Shown piece after piece: positions 52,003 to 60,517 of a stretch of 64,000 nucleotides of DNA; within the stretch, counting starts at the first letter, position 1, and each line of letters starts with the position of its first letter. Under the pieces are notes generated by a model. That model did not search any database. It saw only the letters and a list, made by a program, of their open reading frames with translations, and was not told the origin of the DNA. Source of the stretch: Sphingomonas mali NBRC 15500. Lineage in GTDB: Bacteria > Pseudomonadota > Alphaproteobacteria > Sphingomonadales > Sphingomonadaceae. The position numbers were made by a program, and so were the translations under genes. Location: positions 1-64,000 of the forward strand of contig NZ_BCYX01000013.1 of assembly GCF_001598415.1 (NCBI RefSeq), read 5' to 3'.

Positions 52003-52832
52003 GCCCGCACCACCTCGGGAATCGAACGCCGGTGCTTGAGCGCGGGGACGCGCGCCCGCACGTCTTCCTGCAGGGCCGGATCGATCTCGGCAAAGCCCAG
52101 TCCAGGCGCCTCCCCCATGTCGAGCAACACCTCTCCCCAGGGATCGATCACCAGTGAATGGCCATAGGTCGCGCGACCATCCTCGTGCACGCCGGTCTGC
52201 GCGGCGGCGACGACGAAACAGGCGCCCTCGATCGCGCGCGCCCGCAGCAGCACATGCCAGTGCGCCGCGCCGGTCGGCCGTGTGAAGGCCGCCGGCATCG
52301 CGAGAATCGTTGCCCCCGCGTTCGTCAGCGCGCGATAGAGATCGGGAAAACGCATATCGTAGCAGATCGACATGCCCAGCCGGCCGACCGGCGTCGTCAC
52401 CACCACGGCACCCTCGCCTGGCGTATAGGAGGCGGATTCGCGCCAGCTTTCGCCCGTCGGCAGATCGACGTCGAACATATGAAGCTTGTCGTATCGGGCT
52501 CGAATCTCGCCCGCCGCGTCGATCACGAAACCGCGATTGGCCAGCTTACCATCATCGCGGCGGATGAGCAGCGACCCGATATGTATCCAAAGGCCGTGAT
52601 CGGTAGCCGCGGCGCGCATCGCCGCCAATACGGGATCGTCCGCTTCGCTGAACAAATTCGGTGCCGCACGTTCACGATTTCGGTCGACCAGCCCGGACAC
52701 TTCCGGCGTGAACAGCATTTTCGCGCCACCCGCCGCCGCGGCCGCGACCGCATCGACCATCGTCGCCCGATTGGCGGCGGGATCGATCCCGCTCGTCATC
52801 TGAAGGACGGCGATTTTTCCAGCAGGAGTCAT
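51999..52832 (-). CDS. Carbon-nitrogen hydrolase (Nit2/omega-amidase-like)
   Basis: A 277-residue nitrilase-superfamily amidase. The Glu-Lys-Cys triad appears in 'MLFTPEVSGLV', 'ARYDKLHMFDVDL' and 'GMSICYDMRFPDLYR'. It resembles Nit1/Nit2 enzymes, which remove deaminated glutathione or omega-amides. Its position directly after glutaredoxin fits a glutathione-repair role (deaminated glutathione amidase). The ATGA overlaps at both ends show tight coupling. Confidence 0.92.
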   Translation of the reverse strand: MTPAGKIAVLQMTSGIDPAANRATMVDAVAAAAAGGAKMLFTPEVSGLVDRNRERAAPNLFSEADDPVLAAMRAAATDHGLWIHIGSLLIRRDDGKLANRGFVIDAAGEIRARYDKLHMFDVDLPTGESWRESASYTPGEGAVVVTTPVGRLGMSICYDMRFPDLYRALTNAGATILAMPAAFTRPTGAAHWHVLLRARAIEGACFVVAAAQTGVHEDGRATYGHSLVIDPWGEVLLDMGEAPGLGFAEIDPALQEDVRARVPALKHRRSIPEVVRA

Positions 52833-53086
52833 ACCGCAAGCAGCGGATCGAGCCCTCCCCGCGCATCGAGCGCGGCGAGATCGTCCGACCCGCCGATATG
52901 CTTTCCGTCAATGAACACCTGGGGCATCGTCATGCGACCGCCCGAGCGATCGACCATCTCGGCCTTTTTGGGACCGCCCATCGTGACATCATATTCGATC
53001 GGCTCGATGCCCTTTGACTCGAGCAATTTCATCGCTCGCACGCAATAAGGGCACCACGCCTTGGTGTAGATTTCTACCTTGGCCAT
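52829..53086 (-). CDS. grxC: Glutaredoxin 3
   Basis: An 85-residue dithiol glutaredoxin with active site CPYC ('KAWCPYCVRAMKLLESKG') and glutathione-binding 'MTMPQVFIDGKHIGGSDDL'. It reduces disulfides with glutathione and could recycle the one-Cys Prx5 in this window. ATG 53086 is chosen on family length. It is first of the operon with the nitrilase and DUF1178, 34 bp downstream of comF. Confidence 0.96.
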   Translation of the reverse strand: MAKVEIYTKAWCPYCVRAMKLLESKGIEPIEYDVTMGGPKKAEMVDRSGGRMTMPQVFIDGKHIGGSDDLAALDARGGLDPLLAV

Positions 53087-53120
53087 AGTGTGAGAGAGGT
53101 GGAGAGCGTCGCGCGGCTTG

Positions 53121-53837
53121 TCAATCGGACGTGTCGCCAACGACTCGTGCCCAGCACAGGACGGTGACCTTGTCCGCACCCGCCTTGAGCAGCGCGCGCG
53201 TGCAGGCGTCGGCCGTGGCACCGCTGGTATAGACATCGTCGACCAATACGACATGTCCCTCCTCTATCCGGCGTCCGACGGTGAACGCGGCGCGAACCGC
53301 ATCGCGCCGCTGGCGCGGATTCATTCCGCGCAGCGCTGGCGTCCGCTTCGTGCGGTGCAACAGCAACGGATCGTGGGCAATGCCGCTCGCCGCCGACAAT
53401 GAATCGGCGATCAGCGCGGCCTGATTGAATCCCCTGCCCCATAACCGCCAGCGATAAAGCGGAACCGGCACCAGCAAACGGGCGTCCGTCGGCAAATGCC
53501 GCGCCATCAACCGCGCCGCCGTCGTCGCAAAGGCGAGTCGGCCGCCATATTTGAGCCGCAGCGCGACCGTCTTCGCGACCGGGCCATAAGCAACCGCAGC
53601 ACGCGCGCCGGCATGCGCCGGCGGATTGGCAAGGCAAGCACCGCATTGCGCATCGGGCCCGCGATCGGTCTCGAACGGTGCGCAACATGTCGCGCACCAG
53701 GGCGCACCCAGGAAATCGAGCGAATCCCAGCACGCCGCGCAAAAATTGTGGTCGCCCCTTACCACCGCGCCGCAGCCCGGACAGCGCGGCGGCAGTGCCA
53801 GCGACAGCGTGTCGGCGAAGACCTCTTTCACCCCCAT
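53121..53837 (-). CDS. comF: ComF family protein (phosphoribosyltransferase-like)
   Basis: A 238-residue ComF-like protein. The N-terminal zinc fingers are CPGC ... C..C and CATC ... CGAC. The C-terminal PRTase domain has the loop 'GHVVLVDDVYTSGATADAC'. ComF is needed for DNA uptake in competent bacteria; in other species its role is uncertain. ATG 53837 leaves 43 bp to the divergent methyltransferase; the longer start at 53909 would overlap it. It is followed by grxC on the same strand. Confidence 0.92.
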   Translation of the reverse strand: MGVKEVFADTLSLALPPRCPGCGAVVRGDHNFCAACWDSLDFLGAPWCATCCAPFETDRGPDAQCGACLANPPAHAGARAAVAYGPVAKTVALRLKYGGRLAFATTAARLMARHLPTDARLLVPVPLYRWRLWGRGFNQAALIADSLSAASGIAHDPLLLHRTKRTPALRGMNPRQRRDAVRAAFTVGRRIEEGHVVLVDDVYTSGATADACTRALLKAGADKVTVLCWARVVGDTSD

Positions 53838-53880
53838 CACGCTCTTGTCGCGCGCGCGCCGCGGCGGCACAAGCCGCTCG

Positions 53881-54717
53881 ATGGACTCCCCCGAAATCTT
53901 CGACCGCAATGCACGGCGCTACCGCCGGGATCGCGCCGCGCCGGTCTATGCCAATCACGATTTCCTGCGCGCGGCGATGCTCGACGGCATCGCCGAGCGG
54001 TTGGATGGGGTGAAGCGCAGCTTTGCCGACGTGCTCGATCTCGGCTGCTTCGACGGAGCATTCGTACCGCCACCGAACAGCGCGGTAACGCGGATCGACG
54101 CCGGGCGCCTGTTCGCCGCGCAAGCGAGCGGCATTCAGGCGGACGAAGACCTGTTGCCGGTCGATCCGGAGAGCTTCGACCTGGTCGTCTCGGCGGGCGT
54201 TCTCGACAGCGTCAACGACGTGCCCGGCGCGCTGGCGCAGATCCGCCACGCGCTCAAACCCGATGGCTTGTTCCTGGGCGCTTTCATTGGCGGTACCTCC
54301 CTGCCGACGATGCGCGCCTGCTTTCTTCAGGCCGAGGCCGATCGCCCCGCCGCCCGCTTTCACCCGATGATCGACGTCCGATCGGCCGGAGACTTGTTGG
54401 TGCGCGCCGGCTTCGCCTTGCCGGTCGCCGACAGCGAGACGCTCAGCGTCCGCTATCCCGACCTGTTCCGGCTGATCGGCGACCTGCGCGGCATGGCGGC
54501 GACGAACGTGCTTCGGGGCCGCGTACCGCTCGCTCGGACCACACTGGCCGCCGCCGCGGCGGCGTTCGCCGATCGTGCCGACCCGGACGGCCGCACGGCG
54601 GAGCGGTTCGACCTGATCTTCCTGACTGGCTGGGCTCCTTCGCCCGACCAGCCCAAGCCGGCGCGACGCGGCAGCGCTACCGTGTCGCTAGCCGCCACGC
54701 TCGGCCGCAAGGACTGA
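53881..54717 (+). CDS. Class I SAM-dependent methyltransferase-like protein (NDUFAF5 family)
   Basis: A 278-residue protein closely resembling mitochondrial NDUFAF5. Shared features are 'IFDRNARRYRRDRAA' at the N-terminus, motif I 'VLDLGCFDGAFV', 'LVVSAGVLDSVNDVPGALAQ', 'LKPDGLFLGAFIGGTSL' and the terminal 'KPARRGSATVSL'. Human NDUFAF5 hydroxylates an Arg of complex I subunit NDUFS7, so this bacterial orthologue probably modifies NuoB rather than acting as a BioC. It is divergent from comF and convergent with mutT (30-bp overlap). Confidence 0.9.
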   Translation: MDSPEIFDRNARRYRRDRAAPVYANHDFLRAAMLDGIAERLDGVKRSFADVLDLGCFDGAFVPPPNSAVTRIDAGRLFAAQASGIQADEDLLPVDPESFDLVVSAGVLDSVNDVPGALAQIRHALKPDGLFLGAFIGGTSLPTMRACFLQAEADRPAARFHPMIDVRSAGDLLVRAGFALPVADSETLSVRYPDLFRLIGDLRGMAATNVLRGRVPLARTTLAAAAAAFADRADPDGRTAERFDLIFLTGWAPSPDQPKPARRGSATVSLAATLGRKD

Positions 54718-55092
54718 CACGAACGGACGATCAGCGGGCGGCATGTCATAATCCGCCAGCGCGGCAGGCAGGACCCAGCGGATCGCCGCGGCATCGAGAG
54801 CGCGCGGCTCACCCTGCCAGGCAGTGCATCGGTAGAGCAGCAAGACCAGATGCCGTGCTCCCCGGCCAGCGCTGCTGAACGTCAGCGGTTCGAGCCACTC
54901 GGGGGCGATCGTCACGCCCAGCTCCTCCCGCAACTCGCGCACCAGCGCCGCCTCGGGGGACTCTTCCGGCTCGATCTTGCCGCCGGGAAATTCCCACAGC
55001 CCACCATGCTCCTTGTCGAACGGGCGCTGGGCGATCAGCACGCGACCCTGGGCATCGGTCAGCGCGACGGCGACCACGGGCAACAAGTCCAT
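54688..55092 (-). CDS. mutT: 8-oxo-dGTP diphosphatase / Nudix hydrolase (MutT)
   Basis: A 134-residue Nudix enzyme. The Nudix box (GX5EX7REUXEEXGU) is complete from about residue 38, including 'ESPEAALVRELREELGV'. It removes oxidised dGTP from the nucleotide pool. N-terminal 'VVAVALTDAQGRVLIAQRP' is typical of MutT. Its coding end overlaps that of the convergent methyltransferase by 30 bp. Confidence 0.94.
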   Translation of the reverse strand: MDLLPVVAVALTDAQGRVLIAQRPFDKEHGGLWEFPGGKIEPEESPEAALVRELREELGVTIAPEWLEPLTFSSAGRGARHLVLLLYRCTAWQGEPRALDAAAIRWVLPAALADYDMPPADRPFVSVLAAERGG

Positions 55093-55185
55093 TTCGGCGC
55101 CATCCCTTCGCGCTGTTGGTCATTCGTTAACGAAACGTGCCTACCATCCACGTTTAGATTGGGGAGCCGTACGCGGCAAAAAGCG

Positions 55186-55359
55186 ATGATCCATATCTTA
55201 TGCCGATTGGCCAGGAATCGAAGAGGCGCGACCGCCATCGAGTATGGCCTGATACTGTCGCTGGTCGTCCTGGCGATGATCGCCGCCTTGCAGGGGGTGG
55301 CCAGCACGACAACCGGCATGTGGAATAACGTGTCCGACAAGGTTCAGAACGCACATTGA
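55186..55359 (+). CDS. Flp/Fap-type IVb pilin, first copy
   Basis: A 57-residue prepilin. The basic leader 'CRLARNRRG' is followed by the prepilin peptidase motif G|ATAIEYGLI and a ~22-residue hydrophobic helix. The mature pilin would be about 44 residues, normal for Tad/Flp pili. ATG 55186 is the only sensible start. The tad/cpa assembly genes are not in the window. A second, more canonical pilin follows at 55496. Confidence 0.9.
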   Translation: MIHILCRLARNRRGATAIEYGLILSLVVLAMIAALQGVASTTTGMWNNVSDKVQNAH

Positions 55360-55495
55360 GTCGGAGATCCGGAATATTTCGTTTCGGCTTTAAGCTTTTC
55401 TCAACCGACCTGGCCTACTGATTCGGACTGCTGGACGGGGGCATATCCTGGTTCAGCCGGGTGACTGAAGTAGTTCGAACCACTGGAGACCGGAT

Positions 55496-55660
55496 ATGAA
55501 GACCGTTCGCAAGATTTTCACCAACAAGAAGGGTGCCACCGCCATCGAGTACGGCCTGATCGCCGCGCTCATCGCCGTCGCCGCGATTGCCGCGATGCAG
55601 GGCCTGGGCAACCAGCTGAAGACCACGTTCAACAACGTGTCGTCTGGCATGAAGGGTTAA
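55496..55660 (+). CDS. flp: Flp family type IVb pilin, second copy
   Basis: A 54-residue prepilin with basic leader 'KIFTNKKG', cleavage site G|ATAIEYGLIA, a hydrophobic helix ('LIAVAAIAAMQGLG') and a polar tail. It is closer to canonical Flp than its upstream neighbour. GGAG lies ten bases before the ATG, and a strong terminator follows. It is most likely the major Tad pilin, with assembly genes elsewhere. Confidence 0.95.
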   Translation: MKTVRKIFTNKKGATAIEYGLIAALIAVAAIAAMQGLGNQLKTTFNNVSSGMKG

Positions 55661-55687
55661 GCTCCAACGCTAGGAGCTGAAAAAGAG

Positions 55688-55722
55688 GGGCGGCGGAACT
55701 TCGGTTCCGCCGCCCTTTCTTT
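55688..55722 (+). terminator. Rho-independent terminator after flp
   Basis: Perfect 12-bp stem GGGCGGCGGAAC / GTTCCGCCGCCC (55688-55699 with 55704-55715), a TTCG tetraloop and a TTTCTTTG tail. This is a very stable terminator 28 bp after the second pilin. Confidence 0.95.
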
Positions 55723-55730
55723 GTTGCGAA

Positions 55731-55870
55731 CTCCTCTCCCGCTTGCGGGAGAGATCGGGTGAGGGTCTTCTTTCTTCTTCCAGGTCGCTCAAATCCAAAA
55801 AAGAAGTGAGAAGACCCTCACCCTCCCAGCGCTTCGCGGTGGGCCCCTCCCTCTCCCGCAGGCGCGAGAG
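55731..55870. repeat. Branched intergenic repeat, copy 3 (GGGTGAGGG family)
   Basis: It has the same order as the 26.85-kb copy: CTCTCCCGCTTGCGGGAGAG hairpin, a long GGGTGAGGGTCTTCTTTCTTCTT arm with its complement ending AAGAAGACCCTCACCC, a CGCTTCGCGG hairpin, and a CCCTCTCCCGC end. The central loop differs from copy 2. It sits between the pilin terminator and the convergent accA gene. Confidence 0.85.
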
Positions 55871-55882
55871 GCGTAGTCACTC

Positions 55883-56830
55883 TCAGAGCCGGCCCATCGC
55901 AAGGAATTTGTCGCGGCGGTCGCGGCGCAGATCGTCCGGACCGAGATTGTGCAACCCGCTTAGTGCGTCCTCCATAGCATCGCCCAGCGCCGCGATCGCC
56001 TTGTCAGGATCGCGATGCGCACCGCCCAGCGGCTCGGACACGATCGTGTCGATCACGCCCAATGCTTTCAGATCTTGCGCGGTGACCTTCATCGCCTCGG
56101 CTGCGTCGGGTGCCTTGTCGGCAGTGCGCCACAGGATCGATGCACAGCCTTCGGGCGAGATCACCGAATAGACCGCATGTTCGAACATCAGCACGCGATT
56201 GCCCGCCGCCAGCGCGATCGCGCCGCCCGATCCGCCCTCGCCGACCACTGCTGCGATCATCGGTACGCCGAGCTTCAGGCACGCCTCGGTCGAGCGCGCA
56301 ATCGCTTCGGCCTGGCCGCGCTCCTCGGCTTGAACGCCGGGAAAGGCGCCCGACGTGTCGACCAGGGTCAGCACCGGGAGGCCGAACCGGTCGGCGAGTT
56401 CCATCAAGCGGATCGCCTTGCGATAGCCTTCGGGCTTGCCCATGCCGAAATTGTGCTTGAGCCGGCTGGCGGTATCGTCGCCCTTTTCGTGGCCGATCAC
56501 CATTACTTTCTGCTCGCGGAAGGTTGCGAAACCGCCGAGGATCGCCTGATCGTCGGCGAACGCGCGGTCACCGGCCAGCGGCATGAAATCCTCGAACAGG
56601 CCGGCGATATAATCCCCGAAATGCGGACGATCCGGATGGCGAGCGACCTGGGTCTTCTGCCACGGGGTCAGCTTGGCATAGGTCGCCTTGAGCAAGGCAT
56701 CCGACTTGGTCTGCAGCCGCTTGACCTCGGAATCGATGTCGATCGCGCCGTCCGAAGCGGTGTCGCGAAGTTCATCGATCCGACCCTGCAGCTCAGCGAT
56801 CGGCTTCTCGAAATCAAGAAAGGTAGCCAT
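55883..56830 (-). CDS. accA: Acetyl-CoA carboxylase carboxyltransferase subunit alpha
   Basis: A 315-residue subunit of the carboxyltransferase that makes malonyl-CoA for fatty acid synthesis. Blocks typical of AccA are '[19 protein letters not shown]', '[14 protein letters not shown]', '[20 protein letters not shown]' and '[19 protein letters not shown]'. It lies 11 bp downstream of xerD on the same strand; xerD-accA is a known alphaproteobacterial neighbourhood. Confidence 0.97.
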   Translation of the reverse strand: MATFLDFEKPIAELQGRIDELRDTASDGAIDIDSEVKRLQTKSDALLKATYAKLTPWQKTQVARHPDRPHFGDYIAGLFEDFMPLAGDRAFADDQAILGGFATFREQKVMVIGHEKGDDTASRLKHNFGMGKPEGYRKAIRLMELADRFGLPVLTLVDTSGAFPGVQAEERGQAEAIARSTEACLKLGVPMIAAVVGEGGSGGAIALAAGNRVLMFEHAVYSVISPEGCASILWRTADKAPDAAEAMKVTAQDLKALGVIDTIVSEPLGGAHRDPDKAIAALGDAMEDALSGLHNLGPDDLRRDRRDKFLAMGRL

Positions 56831-56841
56831 GGCCGGGCGGG

Positions 56842-57753
56842 TTAGGCCCGCCTCGGGGCAACGTCAACGAGCGGGTGACGGGTGTTGACCAACTCGATCA
56901 GCCGTTTGCTGTCGACATGCGTGTAGATTTCGGTCGTCGCGATGTCGGCATGCCCCAGCATCGCCTGGAGCGCGCGCAGATCCGCACCGCCTTCGAGGAG
57001 ATGGGTGGCGAAGGCGTGGCGCAGCACGTGCGGGCTGACGCGGTCGGGCGGAATGCCGGCATCGGCGGCAAGCGCCTTGATCAACTGATAGAGTCGGATG
57101 CGCGACAAATGCGTCTTGCCGGAGGGAAACAGCCACGGCCGGTCGCTGGCGACGTGTGCACGCCACGCAGCCACCGCAGCGCGCGCCCGATCGGAAACCG
57201 GCGCCAGCCGCTCACGACCGCCTTTGCCCTTCAGGATGATATAGGGCCGGTCGGGCTGAATGGCATTGCGCGGCAGCGAGACGAGTTCGGTTGCGCGCAG
57301 CCCCGATCCATAGAGCAATTCGATCAACGCGGAGAGGCGCAGGTCGTTGGGGTCCGGCGGAATCCGTGCTTGCCGCTCGGCGATCGCGGCGAACAGGCGA
57401 TCGATATCCTGATGACTGAGCACCTTGGGCAGCGGTCGCCGCGCGCCGGGCCGCGGCAAGGCGGCACCCGGATCGTCGGCGCGATGTCCTTCATCGGCCA
57501 GGAACGCGAAGAACCGGCGCAACGCCGCAGCCTTGCGCGCGACCGTCGCGTGCGAAAGATCGCGCCAGCTGTTCCCCAGCCGTTCGACGTCCTTCACCTC
57601 CGCGGACGCCAACCGCCCGGCCAGCACCTCGGAGGCCAGCCGCAAGTCGCTGGCGTAGGCGGCGACCGTGTTCTTGGCGGCGCCGACCTCCGCCACCAGC
57701 ATTTCGAGAAAGCGCTCGATCAGCGCGCGGTCGTCAAGGCCGGTCGCGGCCAT
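56842..57753 (-). CDS. xerD: Tyrosine recombinase XerD (XerC/D family)
   Basis: A 303-residue site-specific recombinase resolving chromosome dimers at dif. The catalytic residues are complete: R153 ('GSGLRATEL'), K177, H242-x-x-R245 ('[10 protein letters not shown]'), H268 and Y277 ('EIYTHVD'). The N-terminal SAM-like DNA-binding domain covers ~8-95. Its setting next to accA, with no phage genes, favours XerD over a mobile integrase; XerC cannot be fully excluded. The start lies against a folded intergenic element. Confidence 0.9.
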   Translation of the reverse strand: MAATGLDDRALIERFLEMLVAEVGAAKNTVAAYASDLRLASEVLAGRLASAEVKDVERLGNSWRDLSHATVARKAAALRRFFAFLADEGHRADDPGAALPRPGARRPLPKVLSHQDIDRLFAAIAERQARIPPDPNDLRLSALIELLYGSGLRATELVSLPRNAIQPDRPYIILKGKGGRERLAPVSDRARAAVAAWRAHVASDRPWLFPSGKTHLSRIRLYQLIKALAADAGIPPDRVSPHVLRHAFATHLLEGGADLRALQAMLGHADIATTEIYTHVDSKRLIELVNTRHPLVDVAPRRA

Positions 57754-57935
57754 TAGGGTGCAGACCCGTTACTAATGAGGTCGAGACGTCCCACCGCTTC
57801 GCGGCAGCCATGTCCGGGCGCTGTGGCGCGTCGGAGCACTCGAACGGGGGGAAACCCCCGTTCTTCGCGCCCCTCCTCCCACAGCATCCCGGACATGGCT
57901 GTCTCGATCCTCATTAGTAATGGGTCTGCACCCTA
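57754..57935. repeat. Folded intergenic element with 34-bp near-perfect inverted arms
   Basis: The outer arms 57754-57787 and 57901-57935 match with one mismatch and one extra base. The right arm includes the stop codon of the 608-residue gene. Inner arms are AGCCATGTCCGGG (57806-57818) with CCCGGACATGGCT (57888-57900), continuing as GCTGTGG/CCACAGC. At the apex, GAACGGGGG-GAAA-CCCCCGTTC (57842-57863) is a perfect 9-bp hairpin with a GNRA tetraloop. It fills exactly the gap between the 608-residue gene and xerD. Confidence 0.85.
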
Positions 57936-59759
57936 GGCCCGGGTCACGGCCTCGGCCGCAACCATCCGCGCGGTGCTACCGAGGCCCACGATCCGCAACG
58001 CATTGACGATGTGGAACAACGCCGCGGGAGATACGCCGCGCCAATCCTGCGTCTGTAAACCGACCGCGCTCAGCACCAGCACTTCGCCCGGACGGCCTTG
58101 CGCCGCGGCGCGATCGATCGCGCGGGTCCAGACATTGTCGCTTTGCACATCGGCGCCATAGCTTTGCGCCACCGCCGGATCGAGCCTGGCCAGGCCGGCA
58201 AGCGCGGCCGCGAACATCCGCTGTTTGGCGGCGTCACCCGAAAAGGCGCCGACATCTCCCGAGCCATAACGCGCATTGCTGTCGGGATCGGATACCAGGA
58301 TCAGCGCCCAACCCAGGCTGCCCCGCGCCACCGCATTGCGCCATCGCGCCGCGGATCGATCGAGCCCGGCGCTGAGCATCGAGGCGACCAGCTGGTCGCT
58401 GCCATCGGTCTTGGCTGCAACCGGAATGCGTTTTGCCGCGCGCGCCGTCAGGACCAGCCGGCCATAGCCGGCCAGGCCGTTATTATTCTGGCCCCAAAGC
58501 CCACGCAGCGCGCCGAGCCGCGCGTCGCGCGATCCGCCTGTATAGGCGGTGCGCAAATCGCTCGCGACGCCGTTCGCCGGATTGCCCTGATCGTCGCCCG
58601 CATCGATCAGGCCGTAGAGATCGACCAAGGCCAGGTTGGAGAGAACGCCCTGGGCGGCCGCCTGATCGGCGAATTGCGAGCGCTCGACCGGCGTCTCCTG
58701 CGGCGCCAGCACTTGCCAATAGCGCATCTGCGGGCCGGTACCTTCGAACAACGGATCGGGAATCTTTTCGCCCGCCGCCATCGCCAGCCCGTAGCGCCAT
58801 GTATTGATATTGCTGACGCCGTCCCATTCGATCACCACGTCGCCCTTGCTCGACCCGCGTCCGGCGATCTTCTGCGCCAGTGCCAGATCGACCCCCGCGG
58901 CGACGCGCTTGGCCTGGTTCATCAATGGCGTCGCCAGGCTCGGCGTCGAGGACAGGGACGCGCACATCGCGCGCGCCAGCACCCAGCTTGGTTCGCTCGA
59001 TACCTTGACCGCATCGTTGGCCAGCGGACACATCGCACCGACATCGCCGGTCGCCAACGCGGCCTGCATCGCGACCTGATAGAGTTTGGGCGTGTAATCC
59101 TGCGGGTCGACCGACTGCACCATCGCGCGCGCGCCGACCGATTCGCCCATGCGCAGCAACAGCCAGGCGCGCTCGGCGGCGAAATCGGCACCGTTGACGT
59201 TTCGCGGCGTCGAGATCGGCTGCAGCAACAGGCGGCGCAGTGCTATCGACACCCAGCGCGACGCGATCGGCGCGCGCGTGTCGCGCATCAGCCGCTCGAT
59301 ATAGCGGCCATCGGCATTGCCGAACGCGCCGGGATTCATCATCCGCTCGGCGGTCGGCAGGATGCCGATCATCGCCAGATCGCGGCGCGACGATTCGGGT
59401 AAGGTGTAATGCACCTGGCCGGGTGTCGCGGCCGGTGTCGGCGCCGCGATCGGCAGCCCGGTCAGCGGATCGATGGCGGCGGGCGCGGGTAGTGGCAACG
59501 CCGGAGCGGCCGTATTGGCCGTCGGCGCCACGCCGACGGCAGGAGACGTCACCGGCGCGGGCGCAGGGGCCGGAGCCGGTGTCGGCGCAGGAGTCGAGGC
59601 GCGCGGCGATGGGCGCGGCGCCGAAACAGGCGCGACCGGTTGGTCGAACCCTGGCGGCAGGATCGATTCGGGCTTTTTCTGCGCGAGCGCGACGCCACCC
59701 GCGGCGAGCAGCGCTATCGCCAGCGCTGACGCGCCGACGCTAGCCCTGGAGATTCGCAA
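57933..59759 (-). CDS. Exported protein of unknown function, Pro/Ala-rich N-terminus
   Basis: A 608-residue protein I do not recognise. The N-terminus is a signal peptide ('GASALAIALLAAGGVALAQ'). Residues ~35-130 are Pro/Ala/Thr-rich and disordered ('PRPSPRASTPAPTPAPAPAP'). The rest (~130-608) is alpha-helical and Ala-rich without clear repeats, perhaps solenoid-like ('ALRRLLLQPISTPRNVNGADF'). The start is TTG, overlapping the preceding 45-residue membrane peptide by 20 bp. The stop codon lies inside a folded repeat. An envelope role is likely. Confidence 0.8.
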   Translation of the reverse strand: MRISRASVGASALAIALLAAGGVALAQKKPESILPPGFDQPVAPVSAPRPSPRASTPAPTPAPAPAPAPVTSPAVGVAPTANTAAPALPLPAPAAIDPLTGLPIAAPTPAATPGQVHYTLPESSRRDLAMIGILPTAERMMNPGAFGNADGRYIERLMRDTRAPIASRWVSIALRRLLLQPISTPRNVNGADFAAERAWLLLRMGESVGARAMVQSVDPQDYTPKLYQVAMQAALATGDVGAMCPLANDAVKVSSEPSWVLARAMCASLSSTPSLATPLMNQAKRVAAGVDLALAQKIAGRGSSKGDVVIEWDGVSNINTWRYGLAMAAGEKIPDPLFEGTGPQMRYWQVLAPQETPVERSQFADQAAAQGVLSNLALVDLYGLIDAGDDQGNPANGVASDLRTAYTGGSRDARLGALRGLWGQNNNGLAGYGRLVLTARAAKRIPVAAKTDGSDQLVASMLSAGLDRSAARWRNAVARGSLGWALILVSDPDSNARYGSGDVGAFSGDAAKQRMFAAALAGLARLDPAVAQSYGADVQSDNVWTRAIDRAAAQGRPGEVLVLSAVGLQTQDWRGVSPAALFHIVNALRIVGLGSTARMVAAEAVTRA

Positions 59760-59877
59760 GCGAGACCGCCTTTTCCACCCGGGTCTGCTGCGTCTCGTGC
59801 GCCCGCCCCGACAGGAAGAACATTCCCCCCACCAACAGCACCAGCACGACGATCAGCACCACCAACATTCGCGACAT
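59740..59877 (-). CDS. 45-residue single-span membrane peptide overlapping the 608-residue gene
   Basis: The ORF opens 'MSRMLVVLIVVLVLLVGGMF' and ends 'VEKAVSLANLQG'. One hydrophobic helix (~4-22) precedes a 20-residue polar tail. Its stop (TAG at 59740-59742) lies 20 bp inside the downstream 608-residue gene, so translation is probably coupled. It is too short for routine gene finders, but the hydrophobic composition and position support a real gene. The function is unknown. Confidence 0.65.
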   Translation of the reverse strand: MSRMLVVLIVVLVLLVGGMFFLSGRAHETQQTRVEKAVSLANLQG

Positions 59878-59977
59878 GCGACAATAACCTCTACAGACTT
59901 TCGGCGTTCAATCCGGCACGCCGCCCGGCTCGGCGCTTGTGCCCGAGCGTGCGGTGCGCTGTATAGCCCCCAAACCC

Positions 59978-60517
59978 ATGTTGCAAAGCGCTCCTCCCTT
60001 TCTTTCCTGGACCGGCAAGCCGATCGTGCTCGTCGGGTTGATGGGCGTCGGCAAGTCGACCGTCGGCCGTCGCCTCGCGGCGCGGCTGCATTTGCCCTTC
60101 GCCGACGCCGATACCGAGATCGAGGAAGCCGCCGGCATGACCGTCAGCGAGATCTTCGAAAAATTCGGTGAAGCGTATTTCCGCGACGGCGAACGCCGCG
60201 TCATCGCCCGCCTGGTCGACGGCAAACCCAAGGTAATCGCCACCGGGGGCGGCGCGTTCATCAACGACGAGACCCGCGCGCTGATCCTGGATCAGTCGAT
60301 CGCGATCTGGCTCGACGCGCCGACCCGGATCCTGGCCGAACGCGTCGGCCGCCGCGATACCCGCCCCTTGCTGCGCAACCGCAATCCGCGCGAGGTGCTC
60401 GACGAACTCGCCGCCGTCCGGAATCCGATCTATGCCCAGGCTCCGATTCGGATCGCCAGCGACCAGGCGCCGCACGAATCGGCCGTCAACGCCATCCTGA
60501 AAGCCCTCGATCTGTGA
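59978..60517 (+). CDS. aroK: Shikimate kinase
   Basis: Phosphorylates shikimate in aromatic amino acid synthesis. The protein is 179 residues from ATG 59978. P-loop is 'LVGLMGVGKSTVGRRLA'; the shikimate site shows 'ADADTEIEEAAGMTV', 'YFRDGERRVIARL' and the GGG of 'VIATGGGAFI'. An in-frame GTG at 59939 is less likely. Its stop overlaps the aroB GTG start (GTGA), so aroK-aroB is a coupled operon. Confidence 0.97.
   Translation: MLQSAPPFLSWTGKPIVLVGLMGVGKSTVGRRLAARLHLPFADADTEIEEAAGMTVSEIFEKFGEAYFRDGERRVIARLVDGKPKVIATGGGAFINDETRALILDQSIAIWLDAPTRILAERVGRRDTRPLLRNRNPREVLDELAAVRNPIYAQAPIRIASDQAPHESAVNAILKALDL

Noticed and set aside
56842..57753. Possible phage or genomic-island integrase
   Set aside because: It has XerD residues and an accA neighbourhood, and there are no phage genes or att repeats; best read as housekeeping XerD.
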